A DNA stretch of 64,000 nucleotides from [Flexibacter] sp. ATCC 35103 (GTDB taxonomy: Bacteria; Bacteroidota; Bacteroidia; Flavobacteriales; Flavobacteriaceae), in the NCBI RefSeq assembly GCF_001975985.1, contig NZ_MTQF01000003.1, forward strand, positions 611,425 to 675,424. Reading direction: 5' to 3'. The position numbers and the translations under genes are program-made. This document shows, in pieces, positions 14,331 to 22,589 of this stretch; position 1 is the stretch's first letter; every line of letters starts with the position of its first letter. The notes under the pieces are model-generated. The model made no database searches. It was not told the origin of the DNA and saw nothing but the letters and a program-made list of their open reading frames with translations.

Positions 14331-14363
14331 AAAGCCTGAATTTTTAAATTCAGGCTTTTTTTT
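14331..14363 (+). terminator. Intrinsic terminator of the NAD cluster
   Basis: AAAGCCTGAATTT (14331-14343) and AAATTCAGGCTTT (14346-14358) pair perfectly, followed by a run of Ts. This ends the transcript that begins near 3977. Confidence 0.85.
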
Positions 14364-14375
14364 ACTTTTTTGTTT

Positions 14376-14475
14376 GTCATTTCGACCGAAGGGAGAAATC
14401 ACACCAGAAACTCTAAAATCAAAATCGTCAATCTTTGTCGAATTACTTGTGATTTCTCCCTTCGGTCAAAATGAC
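14376..14475. mobile_element. MITE-like inverted-repeat element
   Basis: Two 28-bp arms (14376-14403 and 14448-14475, one mismatch) face each other around a 44-bp centre. The arm wording (GTCATTTCGACCGAAGGGAG) is a widespread Bacteroidota intergenic repeat. The left end abuts the nadV terminator and the right end lies just before the nadD stop. No coding capacity, so if mobile it depends on a transposase elsewhere. Confidence 0.6.
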
Positions 14476-14488
14476 AATATTGTTTTTT

Positions 14489-15070
14489 TTATTTTTTATA
14501 AAAATTATTGTGATCAATATATTCCCAAACTTTTGGAGGCAATAATGGTTGGATATTTTTTCCTTCTTTAATGCTGTTTCTAATAAAAGTAGAAGAAATT
14601 TCTACAATTGGAGCATCGATAACATGCACTTTTGGATGTGATTTTAATTCAATATTTTCTTCTTCTTCAGAAATACGAGGATATACATAAATATCATAGT
14701 GATCCAGAATCACTTCGTAGTTTTTCCATTTATGAAGCGTCTTCAGATTGTCTTCGCCCATGATTAATGAAAAATCATGAGTGGGATACTTTTCATGCAA
14801 ATGAACCAAAGTATTTACCGTATAATTAGGCTGAGGTAATTTGAATTCGATATCCGAAGGCTTAATTTTAGCATAATCTTCAGTAGCCAGATAAACCATT
14901 TGCAAACGTTGATGATCGTCAAGCAGGGTTGCCTTCTTTTTTAACGGATTATGTGGCGTAACTACCATCCAAATTTGATCTAAGTCGGCAAACTCAGCCA
15001 TATGATTGGCAATAATTAAGTGGCCAACATGAATGGGATTATACGTTCCGAAATAAAGGCCTATCTTCAT
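14489..15070 (-). CDS. nadD: Nicotinate-nucleotide adenylyltransferase
   Basis: An NadD of about 194 residues that adenylylates nicotinate mononucleotide (and, weakly in many species, NMN) in NAD synthesis. Nucleotidyl-transferase motifs GTYNPIHVGH near the N-terminus and ISSTFIRNSI near residue 160 are intact. I choose MKIGLYFG (ATG at 15070) because NadD proteins normally start there; an in-frame ATG at 15094 would add MNYEKHSF. It converges on the nadV cluster, but the nadD-gmk-yicC order is the usual flavobacterial housekeeping arrangement, so its closeness to the NAD island may be chance. Confidence 0.95.
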   Translation of the reverse strand: MKIGLYFGTYNPIHVGHLIIANHMAEFADLDQIWMVVTPHNPLKKKATLLDDHQRLQMVYLATEDYAKIKPSDIEFKLPQPNYTVNTLVHLHEKYPTHDFSLIMGEDNLKTLHKWKNYEVILDHYDIYVYPRISEEEENIELKSHPKVHVIDAPIVEISSTFIRNSIKEGKNIQPLLPPKVWEYIDHNNFYKK

Positions 15071-15156
15071 AAAAGAGTGTTTTTCATAATTCAAATAGTA
15101 ATCATTATACCAATATTTCTACTTCTGAATTATTCTGTAATATTAAAAAATAGTTT

Positions 15157-15579
15157 TTAAAAACGATTTTTCTTTGAAATCAAATAATCAACAGAAAATT
15201 TGCCGCCTCCGGTAACAAGCACAAGCAAATAAAATAAAAGATATAATATTGCCATTTCTTTAACATCGATTGGGTCAGCTCCATGTATAATAAATACAGC
15301 GACAAGCATTGTAATTATTAAAGGTAAAGTTGCCAATCTGGTTGCTAAACCAATGAAAAGTAAAAATGAACATATTATTTCTGCAAAAACAGCAAGACTT
15401 AAAGAAGCCGTTTTTCCTACTCCAAGCGGGTCAGGAAATTCAATTGGACCTCCAGATATAAGCATATTCAATTTAGATAAGCCATGAGAAATCATTAATG
15501 TTGCAATTGATATTCTAATTACAAGAATAATAATGCTCAGGTAGTTCTCGTTTCTTTTTATTTCAAATAAATTAATCAT
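15157..15579 (-). CDS. DoxX family membrane protein
   Basis: A 140-residue protein with four predicted membrane helices (about 14-38, 58-80, 84-103 and 108-126) and the small-residue-rich DoxX pattern (ISHGLSKL, then GLATRLATLPL). The family takes part in quinone-linked redox or thiol-stress handling in some species; the role here is unknown. It sits between gmk and nadD, which are usually adjacent, so it looks like a later addition to the operon. Confidence 0.85.
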   Translation of the reverse strand: MINLFEIKRNENYLSIIILVIRISIATLMISHGLSKLNMLISGGPIEFPDPLGVGKTASLSLAVFAEIICSFLLFIGLATRLATLPLIITMLVAVFIIHGADPIDVKEMAILYLLFYLLVLVTGGGKFSVDYLISKKNRF

Positions 15580-15653
15580 AATACAAAAAATTAATAGCGT
15601 TACATCAAAAGCTAACGGCTGTTTTTCTAAAAAAGTATTGATTTATAAAGTTT

Positions 15654-16229
15654 CTAGTCTTTATTTACAAAAGCTTTTACCAATTGATAAGCTTCTTCTT
15701 TAGCAGTATCTAAATCGTAATTTTTTATAATCGTATCAAACTGAGGGGCAGTTGCCAACTCTACAGAAGCTTTTGCAATTCGCATATTGATTTTGTCATC
15801 ACTTTCAGTAGAGCGCTCTTTTAGTCGGCGCTTTAATTCATCTACGCTTGGTGGTTTTACAAAAACAGCCAAAGTCTGATCCGGGAATTTATGTTTGATA
15901 CGTAATCCGCCTGCAACATCGATATCAAAAATCACATTTTTTCCTAAAGCCCATATACGCTCGATTTCAGCTTTTAAAGTACCGTAAAAATTATCGCGAT
16001 ATACTTCTTCCCATTCCAGGAAATTTTCGGCTTTAATGTGTTTTTTGAATTCTTCTAACGAAATAAAATAATAATCTTTTCCGTGTTCTTCTTCTCCGCG
16101 TGGGTCGCGTGAAGCCGCTGAGATCGAAAATTCTAAATTTAAATCCTCTTTCCCAAGTAAATGTCTTACTATAGTTGTTTTTCCTGATCCCGAAGGTGCT
16201 GAGAAAACAATTAATTTTCCTTTATTCAT
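15654..16229 (-). CDS. gmk: Guanylate kinase
   Basis: A 191-residue guanylate kinase that phosphorylates GMP to GDP. P-loop APSGSGKTT (11-19); the GMP-binding segment SRDPRGEEEHGKDYYF starts near residue 40; the lid region with KRRLKERSTESDD is near 128-140. Length and motifs are normal. Operon with yicC upstream and nadD downstream. Confidence 0.97.
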   Translation of the reverse strand: MNKGKLIVFSAPSGSGKTTIVRHLLGKEDLNLEFSISAASRDPRGEEEHGKDYYFISLEEFKKHIKAENFLEWEEVYRDNFYGTLKAEIERIWALGKNVIFDIDVAGGLRIKHKFPDQTLAVFVKPPSVDELKRRLKERSTESDDKINMRIAKASVELATAPQFDTIIKNYDLDTAKEEAYQLVKAFVNKD

Positions 16230-16238
16230 TATTGTTAT

Positions 16239-16312
16239 GCTTTAAGCTTTAGGCTTTAGGCCTTGGGCTTTAATTTGATTTCGTTTTTAGCTTATTGCCT
16301 ATAGCTTAAAGC
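16239..16312. repeat. GCTTTAAGCTTTAGGC inverted repeat
   Basis: Arms 16239-16254 and 16297-16312 pair with one mismatch, in the gap between yicC and gmk. A low-complexity GCTTTAGGC-type flavobacterial intergenic repeat that would form a hairpin in the operon message. Confidence 0.6.
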
Positions 16313-16323
16313 TTACAGCGTTT

Positions 16324-17184
16324 TTACAAAACATTTAAAACCTGTTCTTTAATCTTTTCCAATTCATCTTTCATCATCACGACTAATTTCTGCATTTGAG
16401 CGTGATTCGATTTTGAACCCATTGTATTGATCTCGCGACCCATTTCCTGAGTAATAAAACCTAATTTACGACCATTCGCTTCTGTACCTTTTATGGTTTC
16501 CAGGAAATAATCTAAATGATTCGTTAAACGAACTTTCTCCTCAGTAATATCCAGTTTCTCTAAATAATAAATCAATTCCTGTTCGAAACGATTTTCATCA
16601 ACATTCACTTTCAACTCAGATATTGCCGTTTGCAAACGATCTTTAATAGCCTGAACGCGTTCCGGATCAAGAGCCAAAGCATCGTTCATATATTGGCGAA
16701 TATTACCAATTCTTAAGTTAAATTCTTTTTCAAGAGATTCACCCTCGTCTTTTCTAAAAGTCAGGATATTTTGTAAAGCTTCCTCAATGATCACCTGAAT
16801 TTGTTCCCAGTCATTTTCGTCGATTTCCTCACGCTCCGTTTTTAATGTGTCAGGCATACGAACTGCCATTTTCATTAATTCAGTTTCATCGGCATCAGGA
16901 TAAACTTCTCTAAGCTGAGCGATGTAATTTTTTACAACAGGAACATTTACTTTAGTTGAAGTTTGTTCAGAAGTGCTTTCGATGTAAATCCCGAAATCAA
17001 TTTTTCCTCTTTCTAATTTTGTAGAGATTTGAGTTCTCAGACCTAATTCCATTTCGCGATAAAGCGACGGCATTCTCACGTTTAGATCTAAACCTTTACT
17101 ATTTAAGGATTTTACTTCAACGGTAATTTTTTTTGTAGGCAATTGCAAAGAAGCTTTGCCAAACCCTGTCATAGATTGTATCAT
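16324..17184 (-). CDS. yicC: YicC family endoribonuclease-like protein
   Basis: A 286-residue YicC homologue. The N-terminus (MIQSMTGFGKASLQ) and the C-terminal DUF1732 part (IKGTEANGRKLGFITQEMGR, then NTMGSKSNH) are highly typical. E. coli YicC is reported to act as an endoribonuclease that affects small-RNA stability. It is the first gene of the yicC-gmk-(doxX)-nadD operon. A TATCTTTG box lies 20 bases upstream of the start. Confidence 0.95.
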   Translation of the reverse strand: MIQSMTGFGKASLQLPTKKITVEVKSLNSKGLDLNVRMPSLYREMELGLRTQISTKLERGKIDFGIYIESTSEQTSTKVNVPVVKNYIAQLREVYPDADETELMKMAVRMPDTLKTEREEIDENDWEQIQVIIEEALQNILTFRKDEGESLEKEFNLRIGNIRQYMNDALALDPERVQAIKDRLQTAISELKVNVDENRFEQELIYYLEKLDITEEKVRLTNHLDYFLETIKGTEANGRKLGFITQEMGREINTMGSKSNHAQMQKLVVMMKDELEKIKEQVLNVL

Positions 17185-17203
17185 ATAATTGAGTATAAAG
17201 GCG

Positions 17204-17211
17204 CAAAGATA
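17204..17211 (-). promoter_or_regulatory. -7 box of the yicC operon promoter
   Basis: Minus-strand TATCTTTG (17211 down to 17204) matches TAnnTTTG and gives a leader of about 13-15 bases before the ATG at 17184. No TTG is at ideal spacing upstream. Confidence 0.55.
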
Positions 17212-17280
17212 AATAAAACTTTGCAGTCTTGGGGTGTAAATAACTAATCTGTTTTATGCTGAACAACTTAAAGTTTTTTT

Positions 17281-17342
17281 GCTACAGATTAAAATGATTT
17301 TATAGATTTTACCAATCTGTGAGAATCTTTTTAATCTGTGGC
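17281..17342. repeat. Dispersed ACAGATTAAAATGATT repeat
   Basis: An imperfect inverted repeat running from GCTACAGATTAAAATGATTT to CTTTTTAATCTGTGGC. A longer relative occurs at 50325-50441. It fills most of the 17185-17389 gap together with an AATTCGTGAAAATTCGTGG fragment. Confidence 0.6.
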
Positions 17343-17389
17343 AGCTTTTAAGCTCAACAAGTAATTCGTGAAAATTCGTGGCTAACTTT

Positions 17390-17743
17390 TTATTTTTCTA
17401 AAGCTTTCTGAACCTGCAAGGTTACAGGTTGAGTATTACCAATATAAATTTTCTCGTCAATAATAAAAACCGGACGGCTTATAAAAGTGTAATGCTCCAA
17501 AATGTATTTTTTATAATCAGCTTCAGTCAAAGACTTGTTTTTTAGATCCATCGATTTGTATAACTGTGCTTTTTTGCTAAACAAAGCTTCGTAGCTTCCT
17601 GCAAGTTGGTACATTTCTTCAAGTTCTGCTTCAGTTATTGGATTTTGTTTGATATCGTGAAAAACCAGATTGTTTTCTTTAGGCAGACTTTTGATAATTT
17701 TTCGACAGGTATCGCAAGAAGCTAAGTAATATATTTTGTTCAT
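17390..17743 (-). CDS. ArsC/Spx family thioredoxin-fold protein
   Basis: A 117-residue ArsC-like protein. The N-terminal CDTC motif (in YYLASCDTCRKI) gives two cysteines, and SRPVFIIDEKIYIG matches the cis-proline region. The ATG at 17743 is chosen because the longer frame adds an untypical MNFLCIHLNLKI. The family includes glutaredoxin-dependent arsenate reductases and the RNA-polymerase-binding regulator Spx. With CxxC and no arsenic genes nearby, a general redox role (YffB-like) is as likely as arsenate reduction. Confidence 0.88.
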   Translation of the reverse strand: MNKIYYLASCDTCRKIIKSLPKENNLVFHDIKQNPITEAELEEMYQLAGSYEALFSKKAQLYKSMDLKNKSLTEADYKKYILEHYTFISRPVFIIDEKIYIGNTQPVTLQVQKALEK

Positions 17744-17820
17744 GATTTTTAAATTTAAGTGAATACAAAGAAAATTCATTTAAAACTGAAAAATGCCTAA
17801 TTTTAGAAAAAAATAAAATT

Positions 17821-18276
17821 ATGAATTCAGTTTTTGAAGTACAGAAAACCATTAGAGAAGTTCTTGTGAAGATCTTAGATAATTATTCATTAGAACAGCT
17901 AAACAAAATTCCTCAGGGCTTTAATAATAATATTATTTGGAATGCGGCACATTGTGTTGCAGTTCAACAAGCTTTAGTTTATAAATTATCAGGTTTACCA
18001 ACAATGGTTTCTAAAGAATTTATAGTAAAATATTCGAAAGGAGCAAAACCCGAAGGCGATGTTTCACAAGAAGAGGTAGATGAAATTAAAGTGTTACTAT
18101 CTACGACTTTGCAACAGACAAAACAAGACTTTAGTGATGCTTTATTTGTAAATTTTCAGGAGTATACAACCAGCTTAGGCAATACAATTAGAGACGTAAA
18201 CGGAGCTTTGGAATTTAATAATTATCATGAAGGACTTCATACGGGTGTAATCATGAGTATTAGAAAATTTGTTTAA
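17821..18276 (+). CDS. DinB-like four-helix-bundle protein
   Basis: A 151-residue DinB/YfiT-superfamily protein. Possible metal-binding histidines lie in WNAAHCVAVQ (about residue 43) and in YHEGLHTGVIMSI near the C-terminus, the usual three-His pattern. Relatives include bacillithiol/mycothiol S-transferases; the precise role is unknown. It is convergent with the RlpA-like gene and shares a bidirectional terminator with it. Confidence 0.85.
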   Translation: MNSVFEVQKTIREVLVKILDNYSLEQLNKIPQGFNNNIIWNAAHCVAVQQALVYKLSGLPTMVSKEFIVKYSKGAKPEGDVSQEEVDEIKVLLSTTLQQTKQDFSDALFVNFQEYTTSLGNTIRDVNGALEFNNYHEGLHTGVIMSIRKFV

Positions 18277-18279
18277 AAC

Positions 18280-18308
18280 AAAAAAGTCCCGTATTACGGG
18301 ACTTTTTT
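18280..18308. terminator. Bidirectional terminator between DinB-like and RlpA-like genes
   Basis: GTCCCGTA and TACGGGAC pair around a tiny loop, flanked by A6 and T6 tracts. The right end overlaps the last bases of the minus-strand RlpA-like gene. Confidence 0.85.
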
Positions 18309-18804
18309 ATTCTACTATAGTTTCAATTGTAACTTTCATGGCACCGGCACCTTTATTTTTGGTGATTTCCATAAAGGCCCTTTTAGATAAATCTAATTCT
18401 CTTGTTTTTACAAAAGGTCCACGATCAGTGACTTTTACTATAACAAATTTTCCGTTAGCTTCATTTGTTACTTTTATTCTGGTACCAAACGGTAATTTTT
18501 TATGTGCTGCGGTATATTTACTGTTGTTGAATCTGGCTCCGCTGGCTGTTTTTTTTCCGTTAAATCGGTCAGCATAATATGAGGCGTGAGCGTTCTTTTT
18601 ATAGGGTTTTAACTTTAAACCTTTATCAGTAAAGATAGAATCAGTTGGGATAGCAAGTATATCAGGTTTAATGATTTTTACTGTATCCTGAGTAATTTTA
18701 GGCTTTGGTTCTGTGGTTGGTTTAGTTTGACTTATAACGTAAGTAAAACAGCTTAAAAAAGTTAATGTAAGTGTAGTAAGTATAATGTGTTTTTTACTTC
18801 TCAT
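18307..18804 (-). CDS. RlpA-like double-psi beta-barrel protein
   Basis: A 165-residue exported protein. After a hydrophobic leader (TLTLTFLSCFTYVISQ) and a Pro/Lys/Thr-rich linker comes a DPBB domain (about 68-160) with ASYYADRFNGKKTASGARF, KKLPFGTRIKVTN and VKVTDRGPF. RlpA-type proteins bind or cleave naked glycan strands of peptidoglycan in the cell envelope. There is no SPOR domain, so septal localisation is not implied. Confidence 0.93.
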   Translation of the reverse strand: MRSKKHIILTTLTLTFLSCFTYVISQTKPTTEPKPKITQDTVKIIKPDILAIPTDSIFTDKGLKLKPYKKNAHASYYADRFNGKKTASGARFNNSKYTAAHKKLPFGTRIKVTNEANGKFVIVKVTDRGPFVKTRELDLSKRAFMEITKNKGAGAMKVTIETIVE

Positions 18805-18855
18805 GGGTTATTTTTTTTCAGACTTGGGGAGTTTGTACAAATAATATGCCGAGAT

Positions 18856-18883
18856 AAAAAAAGCCCTATTGTTTTAGGGCTTT
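18856..18883 (-). terminator. Terminator downstream of the four-TM membrane protein gene
   Basis: On the minus strand AAAGCCCTA and TAGGGCTTT form a hairpin followed by a T-run. It separates this gene from the RlpA-like gene. Confidence 0.75.
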
Positions 18884-18892
18884 AATTGGTTT

Positions 18893-19315
18893 TTAGAACC
18901 ATAGATTCCACGGGATTCTACTTAATATAAGCAATAATCCTAATCCGTAATAAATAGCAAAAGTTTTAAATTTAGCTTCGCTATTAATTAATTTTTTATG
19001 TTTTGACCATCCAATAGTAATCAATGCAATAGCGATAAGGTTGATTAATGGATGTTCTAATGAAGTTAATCTCAATTCGGCATTAGACATTTGCCCAAAT
19101 GCTGCTTTTCCAAGAGGAGAAACAAAATAAAGAATTATTCCAATCAATAACTGAGTATGAGTTCCAATTAAGGCAAATAATGCGATTTTGCGATCTTTAC
19201 CAGTAAAATCTTTTTTTGAAGTCAAGCCAATCACAGCATTTACAACTGCAATTAATAAAAGCAAAAGTGCTAAATAAGCCCAGCCAGAATGGAATTTTTG
19301 TAGAAAATAGTACAT
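18893..19315 (-). CDS. Conserved four-helix membrane protein
   Basis: A 140-residue integral membrane protein with four hydrophobic helices (about 12-32, 42-64, 88-104 and 119-136). Histidines at or near helix ends (H9, H52 in GTHTQL, H87 in LEHPLI) could bind a metal or haem, as in small cytochrome-b-like proteins, but this is only a pattern. I know similar small proteins in Bacteroidota but no function. A TATATTTG promoter box is 22 bases upstream of the ATG. Confidence 0.8.
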   Translation of the reverse strand: MYYFLQKFHSGWAYLALLLLLIAVVNAVIGLTSKKDFTGKDRKIALFALIGTHTQLLIGIILYFVSPLGKAAFGQMSNAELRLTSLEHPLINLIAIALITIGWSKHKKLINSEAKFKTFAIYYGLGLLLILSRIPWNLWF

Positions 19316-19336
19316 AAATTTTATTTTTTGTTAAAA

Positions 19337-19344
19337 CAAATATA
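19337..19344 (-). promoter_or_regulatory. -7 box for the four-TM membrane protein gene
   Basis: Minus-strand TATATTTG (19344 down to 19337), a good match to TAnnTTTG, suitably placed before the ATG at 19315. Confidence 0.55.
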
Positions 19345-19359
19345 GCAAAAAAGGGTATA

Positions 19360-19397
19360 AAAAAAACGGCATTGGACTAAAAGTCAATGCCGTTTTT
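19360..19397 (-). terminator. Terminator of the TonB-dependent receptor gene
   Basis: AAAAACGGCATTG and CAATGCCGTTTTT pair; reading on the minus strand a long T-run follows. It sits 24 bp past the receptor stop. Confidence 0.8.
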
Positions 19398-19420
19398 GGT
19401 ATTTATTTAGATTCTAAATA

Positions 19421-22270
19421 TTAGAAATCATAACGTAGTGTAAAGTTCCAAGTTCTTCCAAAACCGAAGAATACCTGGTTTACATTGGCAACTCCATTAT
19501 AAAGCATTCCATTAGAAGCATAAGTTCCTTTTGAACCAGCTGGTTGACCAGTAGCTACAGGAAGATTATCATCAGCAAAAGTATTAGTTCTAGACTCAGC
19601 AATATAAATTTTGTCGAGAACGTTGTTTACGTTTAATCTGAAGTTTACAGATTTGTCTTTGTTTTTACCAGTTAACATTTTGTATGAGAAACCAGCATCC
19701 ATTAATCCGTAAGAAGGCAATTCTAAAGCTCCTTTATTTGTTGCAGATGTAAAGTTAACAGGGTTTAATCCAGCATATAATTTGTCATTATAGTTGTAAT
19801 TAGCATCTACAGTTACTCTTGTAACAACTTCGTAAGAAGCTCCCAAAGAAGCTGTCATTTGCGCAGCATCACCTACTTTTACTTTGTCCATGTATACAGT
19901 AGCAGCAGTATATCCTGCAACTGGCGTGTTGTCTGACTGGTTGTAAGCATTTACAGTAGCGTTACCTTTGTATTCCCAAATTCCGTAAGAGAACATACCT
20001 GTAACTTTTAATCTTTCAGTAATATTTGAACTACCTTCAAATTCAAATCCAGAGTGAACCTCGTTAAGACCTACGAATTCTGTATAAGTTGAGTTTGCAG
20101 GAATAGTTGGTGTTGCAGTAAGTGCATTACCTTTTAAGTATCTGTCGTTCCAGGTAGTGTTGTAAAGGTTTACCGTAGCATTAAAGAATCTTGAACGGAA
20201 TCCGTAACCAGCTTCAAATCCAGTGATTTTCTCGTTAGTAAGGTTAGGGTTTACTGTAGATCTGTTGTTCGGATAAATAGAATTAAAGAACGGTTGTCTT
20301 GAATAGTATCCTGCATTAACATAAACATTATTTTTCTCGTTGATGTTATAGTTAGCTCCACCTTTTACGTTTCCACCAGTGATGTTTTTGTAAGGAGTTG
20401 AAGATAATGGATCAGTTGTTTTGTATACAAAATTGTCTTCTCTTTTGTAACCTTGTTGTGAAACTGCTCCCTGAACAAAAGCTGTTAAGTTATCTTTAGC
20501 ATATTCTAATTGAGTAAATACACCATACCATTTTACATTACCAGTACTGTTGAAAGAAATTTTCTCATAGTCTTTCTTTTGGAAAACATTCCATTGAACA
20601 TCTGTATCGTAAGTTGTAGTTAAATGTCTACCGGCTGGTTTTTGATCAGCGATAAAATTGTCATAATACTCACCTCCACCTAACAAGTTATTTAAAACTG
20701 TATAGTGATATCCTTTGTAAGTTCTTCCGTCAAAACCAAAATCTAAAGTTAATGTATTAGATAGTTTTTTGTTTAAGTTGATTACTGCACCAAACCAGTC
20801 ATGAGAGTTGATAGATGAAGTTTGTGAGATACCAGTAGTATTAGTATTTGTTTGTGGGTTGTAATCAGCTATATTTGAACTTGAATTAAAGTAAGAGCTG
20901 TTTTGGTAAACACCACCAATTTTTTGTCTTTGTTGAGGACCTGTTAAACCTGCAATAGTAACTGGCTGACCAGAGTTATAAGCTACGATTTTATCATAAT
21001 CTACTAAACCATCAGGTCTTCTAAAAGCGATAGCGTCGCTGTATGCTTTTCCTTTAATTCCTCCAGTTGCACTAGCTCCTGCACCACGCCCCATAGAAGC
21101 ATAAAGAACAGAAGAAAGTTTTGTTGTCTCGTTGATTTTATAATCCCAGTTGAAAGACGCAATAGGTTTATGGTAGTAATTTTTTCTGATGTTATATTCT
21201 TGACCATTCAAATATCCTGCATCAGCATTGTATCTAAGATTTGGCTCATTATTATGGCCATATTGTTGGTAAGTAGCAATTGTAGATACTGTAGATCTTT
21301 GGTTGTGCCATTGTGGAGCACCTGTTACAGTAAGTTGAAAATCATGTTTCCCACTTTTTGTACCGTATCCTAATGCTACATAATAGTTAGAACCTTCAAA
21401 TTGAGTTCCGTCAACATAACCATCTCCCATTGTTTGAGATAATAAGATAGAAGCAGAAAGTCCATTGTCTAATTTTCCTGTATTGTATGAACCTTGAATT
21501 TTGAAGTTTCTTCCATTTCCAAAACCAGAAGAGAATGATCCACCTTCTTTTTTGTCAGAAGATTTAGTTACAATGTTAATTGTTCCTCCAACTGATGGAG
21601 TTGCAAGTTTAGAAGCTCCTAAACCTCTTTGAACCTGCATAGCAGATGTTACATCTGATAAACCTGCCCAGTTACTCCAGTAAACAGAACCATTTTCCAT
21701 GTCGTTAACTGGCATACCGTTAATCATAACGGCAATGTTATTTTGGTTGAATCCACGAATGTTGATTCTTGAATCTCCAAAACCACCACCTGATTTAGTA
21801 ACGTATACTGAAGGAGTGTTTCTTAAGATCTCCGGAAATTCCTGAGTTCCTAATTTTTCCTGAATTTCAGCAGCTTTAATTGTAGAAACTGCTACAGGAG
21901 TTTTTCTGTCCTTTGCAATATCGACAACTGTACTTTTTACAACAATTTCGCTTAATTCATTTGAATTAGAAGTTAAAACGATTGTTCCTAAATTAGCAGT
22001 TGAACCACCAGAAACTGAAAATTTTACAGTTTTGTTTTCGTAACCTAAAAAAGAAATAACGATTTCCCCTGTACTTGTTGTTGCATTCAAAGTAAAGTTA
22101 CCGTCAAAATCTGTAGAAGTAGCAGTTGTAGATCCTTTGATCACTACATTTGCTCCCGGTAATGAACCAACACCGTCGGTAATCATACCTGTAATTTTTC
22201 CTTGAGAAAATGCGGTTGAAACTATCATGAACAATAGTCCAGTGAGTAACCAATTTTTCATTGTCTTCAT
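19421..22270 (-). CDS. TonB-dependent outer-membrane receptor
   Basis: A 949-residue TonB-dependent receptor. Signal peptide MKNWLLTGLLFMIVSTAFSQ, then a carboxypeptidase-regulatory-like domain (about 24-105), a plug with the TonB-box-like VVDIAKDRKTPVAVST and the NIRGFNQNNIAVMINGMPVN plug signature (about 168-188), and a 22-strand beta-barrel ending in FNFTLRYDF-like aromatic residues. It carries out energised uptake across the outer membrane. There is no SusD partner, so it resembles siderophore or metal receptors more than a polysaccharide (SusC) system. A Fur-box-like sequence lies 175 bases upstream. Confidence 0.94.
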   Translation of the reverse strand: MKTMKNWLLTGLLFMIVSTAFSQGKITGMITDGVGSLPGANVVIKGSTTATSTDFDGNFTLNATTSTGEIVISFLGYENKTVKFSVSGGSTANLGTIVLTSNSNELSEIVVKSTVVDIAKDRKTPVAVSTIKAAEIQEKLGTQEFPEILRNTPSVYVTKSGGGFGDSRINIRGFNQNNIAVMINGMPVNDMENGSVYWSNWAGLSDVTSAMQVQRGLGASKLATPSVGGTINIVTKSSDKKEGGSFSSGFGNGRNFKIQGSYNTGKLDNGLSASILLSQTMGDGYVDGTQFEGSNYYVALGYGTKSGKHDFQLTVTGAPQWHNQRSTVSTIATYQQYGHNNEPNLRYNADAGYLNGQEYNIRKNYYHKPIASFNWDYKINETTKLSSVLYASMGRGAGASATGGIKGKAYSDAIAFRRPDGLVDYDKIVAYNSGQPVTIAGLTGPQQRQKIGGVYQNSSYFNSSSNIADYNPQTNTNTTGISQTSSINSHDWFGAVINLNKKLSNTLTLDFGFDGRTYKGYHYTVLNNLLGGGEYYDNFIADQKPAGRHLTTTYDTDVQWNVFQKKDYEKISFNSTGNVKWYGVFTQLEYAKDNLTAFVQGAVSQQGYKREDNFVYKTTDPLSSTPYKNITGGNVKGGANYNINEKNNVYVNAGYYSRQPFFNSIYPNNRSTVNPNLTNEKITGFEAGYGFRSRFFNATVNLYNTTWNDRYLKGNALTATPTIPANSTYTEFVGLNEVHSGFEFEGSSNITERLKVTGMFSYGIWEYKGNATVNAYNQSDNTPVAGYTAATVYMDKVKVGDAAQMTASLGASYEVVTRVTVDANYNYNDKLYAGLNPVNFTSATNKGALELPSYGLMDAGFSYKMLTGKNKDKSVNFRLNVNNVLDKIYIAESRTNTFADDNLPVATGQPAGSKGTYASNGMLYNGVANVNQVFFGFGRTWNFTLRYDF

Positions 22271-22589
22271 TTGTTATTAGTTTATTGTTTTTGGCAAAAT
22301 TATAACAATTAAATCAGATAGTGTTATCAAAATGTTAAGAAAAATAAGTTTTGTTTAATCCATTGCACATTAAAACGATTATTCCTTTTTTTATTAAATA
22401 AAATAACATTTTTTTGAATTTTACCTATTGTATTTTGTTAAAATGATAATGATATGCATAGTCTTGTAGTGCTAAACTTGCAATAATGAGTGTTTAAAAG
22501 GCGCTTATTGGGTTATTTGTATGAAAAAACGCCTTAATTTGTTTTAAATTAAGGCGTTTCAGTTTGTTGTGAATTTTTTTTATAACAAT
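22271..22589 (-). promoter_or_regulatory. Regulatory gap upstream of the TonB receptor
   Basis: This 319-bp gap holds a minus-strand -7 box TAATTTTG (22302 down to 22295) about 25 bases before the start codon, a weak Fur-box-like sequence at 22445-22463 (15 of 19 positions match GATAATGATAATCATTATC), and the pgi terminator at 22524-22559. No gene is evident. Confidence 0.45.
22524..22559 (-). terminator. Terminator of pgi
   Basis: AACGCCTTAATTT and AAATTAAGGCGTT pair around a 5-nt loop, followed on the minus strand by T6. Confidence 0.82.

Noticed and set aside
3231..14363. Prophage or plasmid-borne island
   Set aside because: No integrase, structural, replication or mobilisation gene and no tRNA or att-like ends were found; base composition looks like the surroundings by eye.
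14489..15070. nadD as a functional member of the NAD island
   Set aside because: It is on the other strand and in the common flavobacterial nadD-gmk-yicC arrangement, separated by a terminator and a repeat element, so closeness may be chance.
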